From Chryseobacterium shigense (GTDB lineage Bacteria > Bacteroidota > Bacteroidia > Flavobacteriales > Weeksellaceae): a stretch of DNA of 64,000 nucleotides. Made by a program: the position numbers and the translations under genes. The notes under the pieces were generated by a model, which was not told where the DNA came from, made no database searches, and was given only the letters and a program-made list of their open reading frames with translations. Location: positions 806,001-870,000 of the forward strand of contig NZ_FTNY01000001.1 of NCBI RefSeq assembly GCF_900156575.1. The letters are read 5' to 3'. Positions 1 to 8,683 of the stretch are shown here, piece after piece; the stretch's first letter is position 1; each line of letters opens with the position of its first letter.

Positions 1-3000
1 GCAATAGTTTGCCTATCAGCAGATGATCCTATAAGTGTAGGTGCATATTTATTGGTTAATGTTCCGTCTCCTAACTGTCCATAATTATTATTCCCCCATG
101 TCCAAAGCGTTCCATCAGTTTTGATGGCAGCAGAAGAACTATTACGGCCAGCATCTATACTGCGCCAATTTGTTGCTGTCCCGATTTGTGTCGGAATGTT
201 GGTTGAACCTGTAGATGTAGTTCCATTTCCAAGCTCCCCAATGAAATTGCTTCCCCAGGTCCACAGTGTTCCATCAGTTTTTATCCCTACCGAATGACTA
301 TGTCCTCCATCAACATTTCTCCAATTCGTAGCCATTCCAATTTTAACAGGCACAGTTTTATTGGTCCCGGTTCCATCACCTAGCTGGCCATATCCGTTAT
401 ATCCCCAACCCCAGAGTGTTCCGTTTGTTTGTATGGCAAAACTATATTCTGCTCCTGCTGCGACACTTTGCCAGTCCGTTAATGTTCCAATCTGTATAGG
501 CACAGTTTTATTGGTAGTTGTACCATCACCTAATTGTCCCCAAATATTACGTCCCCAAGCCCAAAGTGTTCCATTTGACTTTAGAGCTATCGTATGATTG
601 GAACCAGAGGCAATACTAACCCAATCCGTTGATGTTCCTATTTGCGTTGGGGTAAGTCGTCGTACTGTTGTTCCATCGCCTATTTGTCCATAATCATTAT
701 TACCCCATGCCCATAATGTACCGTCTGTTTTTATTCCTACTGAATGGTGAAATCCGACAGCAGTTTTACTCCAATTATTTGCGGTTCCAACTTGTGTTGG
801 GGTATTTTTGCCAAAAATAGTCCCGTTTCCTAATTCTCCACCGAAATTATCTCCCCACGCCCATAATGTTCCGTCTGTCTTTATTCCTAACGAATGATTA
901 TCACCAGCAACAACATTTTTCCAACAGCCAGCTGCAGCTGTAGGAAGTGTATTGAAGGAACCTCCTGCCGTCCAGCTACTCTGGCTGGATACGCAATTAG
1001 ATGCCACCCACCAATAGTAAGTGGTATTAGGTAATAAATTGGTAAGATTGGCCGTAGTGGAAGTACTTGTTCCGTCTATCCCTCCAATAATCGAATTGGT
1101 ACTGTAAAGATACTGGTAGCCTCCATTGGGAGCTGATACTGATGCTGTCCAGTTAAGGGTGGCTGTTGCAGATGTGATATTGGAAGTATACAACTGAGAC
1201 GGAGGGGCACAGTTTGTAATACATGCAATAGAAACAAATGCGTTCTTTTTAACAAGAGTTCCATCTCCTAACTGGCCTACTTCATTGGCACCTGCTGCTT
1301 TCAGGAAGCCATCCGTATTTAAAGCTAATGTATAATATCCTCCTGCAGAGATTATGCTAAAATCGTTAGCATTTGAAATAGAAAACGTGTTTGAATTATT
1401 GTTGGTCGTGCTGTTAGCCAGCTGACCAAAATAATTATACCCACAGGCAAACATATTTCCGGTTGTCATTATTCCTACGGTATGATGTCCTCCTGCATCA
1501 ACGCTTTGAACTCCATCAGAGACAAGTGTTGGTACTAATCTATTAATATAAGTGCCGTCACCAAGCTGTCCCTGGCTATTGTCTCCCCATGCATACAGTA
1601 TTCCATTCGCAGTTCTCGCTGCAGCATGCATAAATCCGGCAGAAACATCAGTCCAGTCAGTATTGGTTCCGATTTGCTTAGGTACGGTTCTTTGTGTTTT
1701 GGTCCCGTCGCCCAACTGACCATTGTTATTATATCCCCATGCCCAAAGTGCACCGCCGGTTTTTACCGCAAGAGAGAAATCAGTTCCTGCTGCAATACTT
1801 CGCCAATCGGTTGCAGTTCCTATTTGGGTAGGGACATTCTTATCTGTAGACGTTCCGTCACCTAACTGGCCATACTGGTTACTTCCCCAGGCCCAAAGGG
1901 TTCCATCTGTTTTTAACGCTAGTGTCTGTCTTTTTCCAGTCGCAGCATCTGCCCAGTCGGCAGCTGTTCCGATCTGTGTTGGTGTCGTTTTATTCACAGT
2001 GGTTCCGTTTCCTAGTTGTCCCACAGAGTTATACCCCCAGGACCAAAGCGTTCCATCTGTTTTAAGTGCTACTGAATACTGAGCACCTGCCATAATTTTT
2101 TTCCAGTTGTTTGCGGTTCCTATCTGTTTTGGAACATTTCTGTCAAGGGTTGTTCCATCACCTAACTGGCCATACTGGTTGCTTCCCCATGCCCAAAGTG
2201 TTCCATCTGATTTGATTCCTAATGAATGCGTTTCACCGGCCATAATTTTTTGCCAGCAACCTGCCGGAGGGAGCGTAGTAAAAGATCCTCCCTGCACCCA
2301 GCTGCTTTGGCTGGATCCGCAATTGGATGCCATCCACCAATAATAGGTCGTATTAGGCATTAGATTGGTAATGTCGGCTGTTGTAGCGATCGTATTTCCG
2401 TTAGGACTTCCCATGGTTGAAGAAGTTCCATAGGCATAAATATATCCTCCTGCAGGCGCTGTTGCCAGTGGTGACCAGTTAAGCGTAGCCGTTGTAGAAG
2501 TGATATTGGAAGTAGATAACTGACTAGGAGGATTACATGGAATACAGGTAATAGAAACGAATGAATTTCTCTGAATTGTAGTACCATCACCTAAGCGTCC
2601 TCCCTCGTTATTTCCAACTGCTTTTAAGTATCGATCTGTATTTAAAGCTAAAGTATGGAATGCTCCTGCAGAAACCACACTATAATCGCTGTCGTTTCCT
2701 ATGGCAAGCCAGTTCGGGTTATTAGTCGTCGTGTTATTCCCCAACTGACCATAATTATTGGCTCCGCAGGCATATAGTTTTCCGGCTGTAGTTACGGCTA
2801 CGGTATGATATGCTCCTGCAGCAATACTTTTGATGTTGCCCATTATAATTATCGGTGCCAAAATGTTCGTATAGGTACCATTACCAAGCTGCCCTTTGTC
2901 ATTTCGTCCCCAGGTATAAATTGCTCCACCTGTGTTGAGTGCTGCAGAATGGGTATATCCGGCTGCAACAGTTGACCAGCTATTTGCTGTTGCTATTTGC

Positions 3001-6000
3001 GTAGGCAGGATTCTATCGGTAGTTGTACCATCACCCAACTGTCCGTAATTGTTCAAGCCCCATGCCCAAAGTGTATTATCGGTTCTTATTCCCAGAGAAA
3101 AGCTATCCCCTCCTGCAATACTTTTCCAGTTGGTTGCTGTTCCTATTTGCGTAGGTAATGTTTTATTTAAAATAGTCCCGTCACCTAATTGTCCGTTTCC
3201 ATTATTTCCCCAGCCCCAAAGGGTACCGTTGTTTTTTACAGCTAAAGTATGATTTACCCCGCTGCCAATATCTGCCCAGTCGGTAGCTGTTCCTAACTGT
3301 GTAGGTACATTTACGTTAGCGGTGGTTCCGTTTCCTAACTGACCTACTGAATTGTAACCCCATGCCCATAGTGTTCCGTTAGTTCTCAATCCAATTGAAT
3401 ACTGAGCACCTGTCACAATTTTTTTCCAGTTGGTTGCTGTTCCTATTTGCGTTGGAGCGTGTCTGTCGGTATTTGTTCCATCACCTAACTGTCCATCGCT
3501 ATTAGTTCCCCAGGCCCAAAGTGTTCCGTCTGACTTTATCCCTGCAGAATGGGTACTGCCTGCAGCAATACTTTGCCAGCAGCCCGTAGGCGGAAGTGTC
3601 GTAAATGTTCCTCCCGGTACCCAATCACTTTGAGTGGATCCGCAATGAGATGCTACCCACCAATAATACGTGGTACTTGGTAATAAATTTATTGCATTGG
3701 CTGTTGTAGAAATAGTTGTATTATTAGTATGACTGACACTTCCAACATTGAATGAAGTACCATATTTGTACATATATCCTCCGGCAGGTACTGTTGCTGG
3801 TGCAGACCAGTTAAGCGTAGCCGTTATAGAAGTAATATTGGAAGCAGACAACTGGCTTGGAACAGGACAGTCTGTAGGACAAGCGATGCTTATCGGTGTG
3901 TAAGAACCGGCCTGAAATCCATTTGTACCATTACCCAACTGACCATTACTATTATATCCCCATGAATACAGAGACCCGTCAGATTTTAAAGCAATTGAAT
4001 GATAATCACCTGCTGAGATACTGTACCAGTTACTATCTGCTCCGATACGTTTCGGTGCAGTTCTGTTCGTGGTCGTCCCATCCCCTAATTGTCCGTAATT
4101 ATTTTTACCCCAAGCCCAAAGTGAACCATCGGTTTTAATAGCCAATGAGTGTTCTGTATAACTATCAATACTTTTCCAATTGGTATCTGTTCCAATTTGT
4201 GTAGGTACATTTTTATTAGTGGTAGTCCCATCCCCTAACTGTCCGTAAACATTACTTCCCCAGGTCCACAAAGTACCATCCGTCTTTATTGCTATTGAAT
4301 ACTGTAAGCCTGCAACAGCTGTTTTCCAGTTGGTATCTGTCCCTATTTGTGTCGGCACCAACCCATTGGTAGTATTCCCGTTACCCAACTGACCACTGTC
4401 ATTATTACCCCATGTCCATAGCGTGCCATCTGTTTTCAAAGCTACGACATGTTGGCCTGTTGTTGATATCGAGGCCCAGTCTGTTGCTGTACCAATCTGT
4501 ACAGGAGCTGATTTATTGATTACTGTTCCGTCTCCTAAAGATCCTTTACTGTTACCACCCCAGGCCCATAGTGTACCATTGGTTTTCAGTGCCAGTGTGG
4601 TTTCAAATCCGGCTGCTATAGTTTTCCAGTCTATAGCTGTACCCACTTGTTTAGGGATAAAGATAGCCGTAGTATTGCCATATCCTAACTGACCGGCATT
4701 ATTGAATCCCCATGTCCAGATTGTACCGTCCTTTTTTAAAGTAGCAGTATGCTGTCCGGCTGAGATAATATGCTTCCAGTTGCTGGCAGTTCCTATTCTT
4801 TTAGGCATATTATAAAGAATAGACACATCTTCTCCAAAATTGCCTTCGCCCCAGGCCCAAAGGCTACCATCGGCTTTAATAGCAAAATTACGGAAGCCAC
4901 CTGCCTGTATTTCCTCAAAACATCCTGAGAAAGGGAGTGTCGTAAATGATCCTCCCGGTACCCAACTGCTTTGGCTGGATCCGCACTTAGATGCTACCCA
5001 CCAATAATATGTAGTGGATGGCGATAAGTTGGTTAAACTTGCTACGTTAGAAACTACAGTACCATTGGAACTGCCCACAGTTGAAGCAGTACCATAGGCA
5101 TATACATATCCCCCACCAGGTGCCGGTGTTGCCGGGAACCAATTAAGAGTAGCTGCCGTAGAAGTGATATTGGAAGTATACAACTGACTTGGAGGCGTAC
5201 AGTTTGAAGTACATGCAATAGAAGTGATGGTAAATTTAGAAGAGGTAGTACCATCACCTAATTGACCCGTATAATTATCTCCGCATGCTTTCAGGAAACC
5301 ATCATTATCCAAAGCAAAAGTATAGTACCCTGACATAGATGTACTCACCTGTTTATAATTGGTAGCAGATCCTACCGTAATCCAGTTCTTTTTATCAATG
5401 CCTGTACCATCACCAAGCTGGCCATACTCATTGGCACCGGAAGCAATTAAAGTTCCGGTTGTTGTTACCGCTAAGGTTTGATAATATCCTGCAGAAACAC
5501 TTTGAATGCCACTACGTACAAGGGTTAATGTTGATCGGTCTGTAATGGTATTATCCCCAAGTTGTCCTTTGTGATTTCTTCCCCAGGTATAAAGTTGCCC
5601 ATTAGTATTTACTACCGCAGCGTGGGTGTATCCGGCTGAAATACTTGCCCAGTTTGTAGCTGTTCCTATTTGTGTAGGTACCATTATGAATGACGCAGTA
5701 CCGCTACTCAGCATTCCATAAACATTTACACCCCAGCCCCAAAGCGTACCGTCAGTTTTTAATCCAAGAGAAAAATCCTCTCCTAATGATATACTTTTCC
5801 AATTGGTTGCTGTTCCGATTTGTGTGGGTGTATTCCTGTTGGTATAGGTTCCATCACCTAGATGAGCGCCCATATTACGGCCCCAGCCCCAAAGTGTTCC
5901 GTTTGCTTTTATAGCCATTGTATGACTAATTCCGGCAGCAATATCTACCCAGTCGCTATCTGTTCCTATTTTTGTAGGTGTGTTTCTAGAGATTGTGGTT

Positions 6001-6791
6001 CCATCTCCCAGCTGGCCTACCGGGTTCTCCCCCCAGGTCCATAGCGTTCCGTCGGTCTTTATAGCCACTGTATAGCTTAATCCGGTAACCACTTTTTTCC
6101 AATTATTGGCTGTACCTATCTGGACGGAAACATTTCGTTGAATATTAGTTCCATCACCCAGTTGTCCATAACCATTTTGACCCCAGGTCCAAAGTGTGCC
6201 ATCTGTTTTTACTCCAACGGAATGACTACCGCCTGCAGTGACGCTCTTCCAACAACCTGCAGGTCCTGCGGATTGTACATCAATCACGTTTTTGAAAACA
6301 GGTCCCCAGGTCCCGTTGTTATCTTTGACACGGATATTAAATGTATGCAATCCAATAGATGGTAGGGTAATTCCTGTCTTTACGATTTGCTCATAAGCCC
6401 TGTCAAAATTACCATCTGCAGCCAAAACAGCTGTTCCGTTTCCTGCTCCCGGATCGGTATCCCAGAAATATTCGGCTTGTGAAAGAGCCAGTAAGGGAGA
6501 GGTCTGAGTTTGCTGAACATTAATGACATTAGTAAAAACAGGTCCCCAAACTCCAGTATTGTCTTTAATACGGATATTAAGTTTATGCAAACCATTACCT
6601 GGTGTAGCAATCCCCGTTTTGGTCAGTTGCTCAAAAGCACTGTTGAAATTCCCATCCGCAGCTAAAACGGCAGTTCCGTTTCCTGTACCCGGATCGGTAT
6701 CCCAAAAATACTCGGCCTGGCTTACGTACATCTGTGCCGGGCACAACATGATCATAAGCAAAGCGATGATACTATAGATATATTTATTCAT
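1..6791 (-). CDS. Giant secreted RCC1-repeat / fibronectin type III protein (C-terminus outside window)
   Basis: At least 2263 codons are open from the ATG at 6791 to the window edge. The start is followed by a hydrophobic signal peptide ending near CPAQ. Next come two similar segments of about 70-80 residues, each opening with QAEYFWDTDPG and ending near WGPVF.NVI. The rest is built of RCC1 blades, typically KTDGTLWAWG followed by GQLGDGT, in groups of seven separated by single FN3 domains (about 5215-4935, 3870-3590, 2540-2265 and 1225-945; each has TLNW and TYYWW). At least five groups are present. RCC1 blades usually form seven-bladed beta-propellers, so I infer a chain of propellers on FN3 linkers, exported and probably cell-surface or secreted. 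A type IX sorting domain would be expected at the unseen C-terminus. The ligand is unknown. It lies 19 bp downstream of the next gene and is probably co-transcribed with it. Confidence 0.9.
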   Translation of the reverse strand, partial: MNKYIYSIIALLMIMLCPAQMYVSQAEYFWDTDPGTGNGTAVLAADGNFNSAFEQLTKTGIATPGNGLHKLNIRIKDNTGVWGPVFTNVINVQQTQTSPLLALSQAEYFWDTDPGAGNGTAVLAADGNFDRAYEQIVKTGITLPSIGLHTFNIRVKDNNGTWGPVFKNVIDVQSAGPAGCWKSVTAGGSHSVGVKTDGTLWTWGQNGYGQLGDGTNIQRNVSVQIGTANNWKKVVTGLSYTVAIKTDGTLWTWGENPVGQLGDGTTISRNTPTKIGTDSDWVDIAAGISHTMAIKANGTLWGWGRNMGAHLGDGTYTNRNTPTQIGTATNWKSISLGEDFSLGLKTDGTLWGWGVNVYGMLSSGTASFIMVPTQIGTATNWASISAGYTHAAVVNTNGQLYTWGRNHKGQLGDNTITDRSTLTLVRSGIQSVSAGYYQTLAVTTTGTLIASGANEYGQLGDGTGIDKKNWITVGSATNYKQVSTSMSGYYTFALDNDGFLKACGDNYTGQLGDGTTSSKFTITSIACTSNCTPPSQLYTSNITSTAATLNWFPATPAPGGGYVYAYGTASTVGSSNGTVVSNVASLTNLSPSTTYYWWVASKCGSSQSSWVPGGSFTTLPFSGCFEEIQAGGFRNFAIKADGSLWAWGEGNFGEDVSILYNMPKRIGTASNWKHIISAGQHTATLKKDGTIWTWGFNNAGQLGYGNTTAIFIPKQVGTAIDWKTIAAGFETTLALKTNGTLWAWGGNSKGSLGDGTVINKSAPVQIGTATDWASISTTGQHVVALKTDGTLWTWGNNDSGQLGNGNTTNGLVPTQIGTDTNWKTAVAGLQYSIAIKTDGTLWTWGSNVYGQLGDGTTTNKNVPTQIGTDTNWKSIDSYTEHSLAIKTDGSLWAWGKNNYGQLGDGTTTNRTAPKRIGADSNWYSISAGDYHSIALKSDGSLYSWGYNSNGQLGNGTNGFQAGSYTPISIACPTDCPVPSQLSASNITSITATLNWSAPATVPAGGYMYKYGTSFNVGSVSHTNNTTISTTANAINLLPSTTYYWWVASHCGSTQSDWVPGGTFTTLPPTGCWQSIAAGSTHSAGIKSDGTLWAWGTNSDGQLGDGTNTDRHAPTQIGTATNWKKIVTGAQYSIGLRTNGTLWAWGYNSVGQLGNGTTANVNVPTQLGTATDWADIGSGVNHTLAVKNNGTLWGWGNNGNGQLGDGTILNKTLPTQIGTATNWKSIAGGDSFSLGIRTDNTLWAWGLNNYGQLGDGTTTDRILPTQIATANSWSTVAAGYTHSAALNTGGAIYTWGRNDKGQLGNGTYTNILAPIIIMGNIKSIAAGAYHTVAVTTAGKLYACGANNYGQLGNNTTTNNPNWLAIGNDSDYSVVSAGAFHTLALNTDRYLKAVGNNEGGRLGDGTTIQRNSFVSITCIPCNPPSQLSTSNITSTTATLNWSPLATAPAGGYIYAYGTSSTMGSPNGNTIATTADITNLMPNTTYYWWMASNCGSSQSSWVQGGSFTTLPPAGCWQKIMAGETHSLGIKSDGTLWAWGSNQYGQLGDGTTLDRNVPKQIGTANNWKKIMAGAQYSVALKTDGTLWSWGYNSVGQLGNGTTVNKTTPTQIGTAADWADAATGKRQTLALKTDGTLWAWGSNQYGQLGDGTSTDKNVPTQIGTATDWRSIAAGTDFSLAVKTGGALWAWGYNNNGQLGDGTKTQRTVPKQIGTNTDWTDVSAGFMHAAARTANGILYAWGDNSQGQLGDGTYINRLVPTLVSDGVQSVDAGGHHTVGIMTTGNMFACGYNYFGQLANSTTNNNSNTFSISNANDFSIISAGGYYTLALNTDGFLKAAGANEVGQLGDGTLVKKNAFVSIACITNCAPPSQLYTSNITSATATLNWTASVSAPNGGYQYLYSTNSIIGGIDGTSTSTTANLTNLLPNTTYYWWVASNCVSSQSSWTAGGSFNTLPTAAAGCWKNVVAGDNHSLGIKTDGTLWAWGDNFGGELGNGTIFGKNTPTQVGTANNWSKTAVGFHHSVGIKTDGTLWAWGNNDYGQIGDGTTVRRLTPTQIGTSTDWVSIASGSNHTIALKSNGTLWAWGRNIWGQLGDGTTTNKTVPIQIGTLTDWQSVAAGAEYSFAIQTNGTLWGWGYNGYGQLGDGTGTNKTVPVKIGMATNWRNVDGGHSHSVGIKTDGTLWTWGSNFIGELGNGTTSTGSTNIPTQIGTATNWRSIDAGRNSSSAAIKTDGTLWTWGNNNYGQLGDGTLTNKYAPTLIGSSADRQTI

Positions 6792-6810
6792 ATTGTTCTA
6801 TCATTAAGAA

Positions 6811-7986
6811 TTATTTGGAAAAACCTGAACCGGTGATGTTCAAAGTTCCACTGCTGATGGTTCTTGGAGTTACCAGATAGTTTACCTGAGGTTTTCCTCC
6901 GCTGTCTGCAGGCCAGTAGTTAGCCCAGCTGTTGGAACCTCCATAATGTCCGGCGTCGTTTCTGGTTAAATCTAAATCGGTATAGCTTACGTCAGGATTT
7001 CCAGCATCTGCATTCATTCCACTGATAGTGTAATCCGTATTGTTGAAGTTCATATTGACAGATCCTGAATTGTTACTTTGAGTCATAGTTCCTTCTGTTA
7101 CAAATGGATTGGTAAATACATTATAAGAAGCTGACACAGTAGCATTATTGTTGTTTTTAATACAAACATTGGTTTGTCCTACCACGAAAGACGCAGCATT
7201 ATTCATAATGGCAATATTTCCGGTGTTTCCATTGTTTAAGTTGATGAAAAATGGTGCTACATCACCACCATTAGGATCATAGATGGTATTGTTAATGATT
7301 TCGTTGGCGCTGCCCGTTTTAATAGCATACACAAATACCCCTCTACAAAAATTATTGTAGAATTTAAAATTATAATTGGATTGTGAGTGGGTTAACCCAA
7401 AATCAGATTTATTTCCATACACTTCTATATCTGTGGTTGCAAGAACCGTATCTGTTGTGGTAGAATTGGCAGAAATGGACTGTGCTTTATTAGCTGTAAT
7501 TCTTCCATGGGAAAAACTAATCCCTCCCGACACTGTAGAACCCGAAATATTCGTGGTCGTATTGGTTTGGTTGGTATTCACATTATTTAAATAACAGTTA
7601 TACAGGTTTATGGTCGTTCTCCCACCGGTTGACGGCCCACTTGCCACTACGTTGTAGATCGTAAAGTTCCCGGAACTCAGACTACTGATATTCACCACTC
7701 TTCCTGCTGCCGGATTGATGGTAATGGTTCCCTGAATAAAATATCTGTTGTAACTGGTTTCAGAGACAAAAGTCAGCGATTTATTGATGGTAATGTTTTC
7801 TACATACGCAGTCCCATTGGTTTTAGGCTGAATGATGATGCGGTCTCCGTCTGAAGCAGCCGTAATAGCTGCACTTACGGTAGAATAAGCACCGCCCGCT
7901 CCGCCATTTCTAACATACAGGTCTGCCGCAAAAGCCATCGTGCTGAATAAGCTTGTCAAGGCAATCGTAAATAGTTTTTTTGTCAT
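6811..7986 (-). CDS. Secreted right-handed beta-helix-like protein
   Basis: A 391-residue protein with a clear signal peptide cleaved near AFAADLYV. The mature part has the Asn/Gly/Ile/Val/Thr-rich, weakly periodic texture of right-handed parallel beta-helix proteins: GDRIIIQP, LTFVSET, NEIINNTIYDPNG, IAIMNNAA. The opening LYVRNGGAGGAYSTV with TAASDGDRI is the usual beginning of pectate-lyase-fold or choice-of-anchor proteins, in which a list of features is laid over a helix. No catalytic residues are recognisable, so an adhesin or structural role is as likely as an enzyme. No type IX sorting domain is evident at the end (GTLNITGSGFSK). It precedes the RCC1/FN3 gene by 19 bp and lies behind a long upstream leader. 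Confidence 0.75.
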   Translation of the reverse strand: MTKKLFTIALTSLFSTMAFAADLYVRNGGAGGAYSTVSAAITAASDGDRIIIQPKTNGTAYVENITINKSLTFVSETSYNRYFIQGTITINPAAGRVVNISSLSSGNFTIYNVVASGPSTGGRTTINLYNCYLNNVNTNQTNTTTNISGSTVSGGISFSHGRITANKAQSISANSTTTDTVLATTDIEVYGNKSDFGLTHSQSNYNFKFYNNFCRGVFVYAIKTGSANEIINNTIYDPNGGDVAPFFINLNNGNTGNIAIMNNAASFVVGQTNVCIKNNNNATVSASYNVFTNPFVTEGTMTQSNNSGSVNMNFNNTDYTISGMNADAGNPDVSYTDLDLTRNDAGHYGGSNSWANYWPADSGGKPQVNYLVTPRTISSGTLNITGSGFSK

Positions 7987-8528
7987 AATAGTGTAAGGAT
8001 TAATAGTTTAATATTAAATATATGTTTGATTTTTAAATACTTATACTCGTTTGAATGGTTACTGAGCTCCATAAAAAAGATGTTAATACCAATCCAATGA
8101 ATTCATACAAAAACAAAGGCCTTAATCAATGAATCAACATTGATTTTAAAAGTATTTTGTAGATGAAATGGTGTGCCTCATCATTGGAACAACAGCAAGC
8201 TTCCTCCTGCATCGCAAGCGATTTCTTTTTCCCGAACCGATAGCCGAATACCTATGGTGTTTCTCATGACCCGGTATTCTTTCCCTGACTTGAGGATCTG
8301 ATTCAAATCATCCCTATGGGGTAAATACGATTTGTGGCTCCAAAGAAATTTTGAGGAGTTAGCCTTGTTTTAAATTGTCGGAACAATTAGTTTTGATGAG
8401 TTAGCAGAGATAGCGTGTAGTTTTGTTCATGTTTAATAATTTTAATTCGTTTTCAAGTTTAGTTTGGTTTTTAGTTTTTTTAAGTAAAAGCAACACTTCC
8501 ATCGATTTAGATTTTATGTTGTTGAGTG
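7987..8528 (-). other. Long gene-poor leader upstream of the beta-helix/RCC1 operon
   Basis: About 540 bp separate the promoter candidate at 8529-8559 from the start codon at 7986. On the minus strand the stretch holds a 33-codon ORF (8401-8502, listed separately) and a protein-like frame open from 8369 to a stop at 8181. The latter has only a late ATG, giving MRNTIGIRLSVREKEIACDA followed by a short tail. It also holds an inverted repeat with arms GAATACC (8246-8252) and GGTATTC (8273-8279). It could be a regulatory 5' leader, a small-protein transcript or a decayed gene. I cannot decide which. Confidence 0.35.
8401..8502 (-). CDS. Possible 33-residue small protein or leader peptide
   Basis: The ATG at 8502 opens 33 codons (MEVLLLLKKTKNQ..., ending TTRYLC) and ends at TAA 8401-8403. 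The product is Lys/Leu-rich and could be one amphipathic helix. The start lies about 20-27 nt downstream of the transcription start predicted from the promoter candidate at 8529-8559, which is the main reason to list it. It matches no family I recognise, and a 33-codon ORF can arise by chance in AT-rich DNA. If real, it would be the first gene of the transcript leading to the beta-helix and RCC1 genes. Confidence 0.22.
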   Translation of the reverse strand: MEVLLLLKKTKNQTKLENELKLLNMNKTTRYLC

Positions 8529-8559
8529 CAAAAGTATATTTTTATTGTGAATCCATCAA
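8529..8559 (-). promoter_or_regulatory. Bacteroidetes-type promoter reading leftward
   Basis: Read on the minus strand, TTG (8559-8557), a 20-bp spacer and TACTTTTG (8536-8529) match the Bacteroidetes primary-sigma consensus TTG-N17-23-TAnnTTTG. The expected start site is near 8522. It is the best promoter match upstream of the beta-helix/RCC1 pair. Confidence 0.5.
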
Positions 8560-8683
8560 ATTGTTGATCAAAAAATAATAATTATTTGCTCATTTGTGGT
8601 ATCTATTCATTTTCAGAGACTAAAAATAGGATTTAAGCTAAATTTGGAAAGTATATTCGTTTTTTTAACGAAATTTTTTTTAA

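Noticed and set aside
361..4692. Many plus-strand frames such as 361-597, 1723-2082 and 4423-4692
   Set aside because: They are antisense shadows of the RCC1 repeats, all with the same Pro/Ser/Val-rich composition that mirrors the minus-strand coding repeats.
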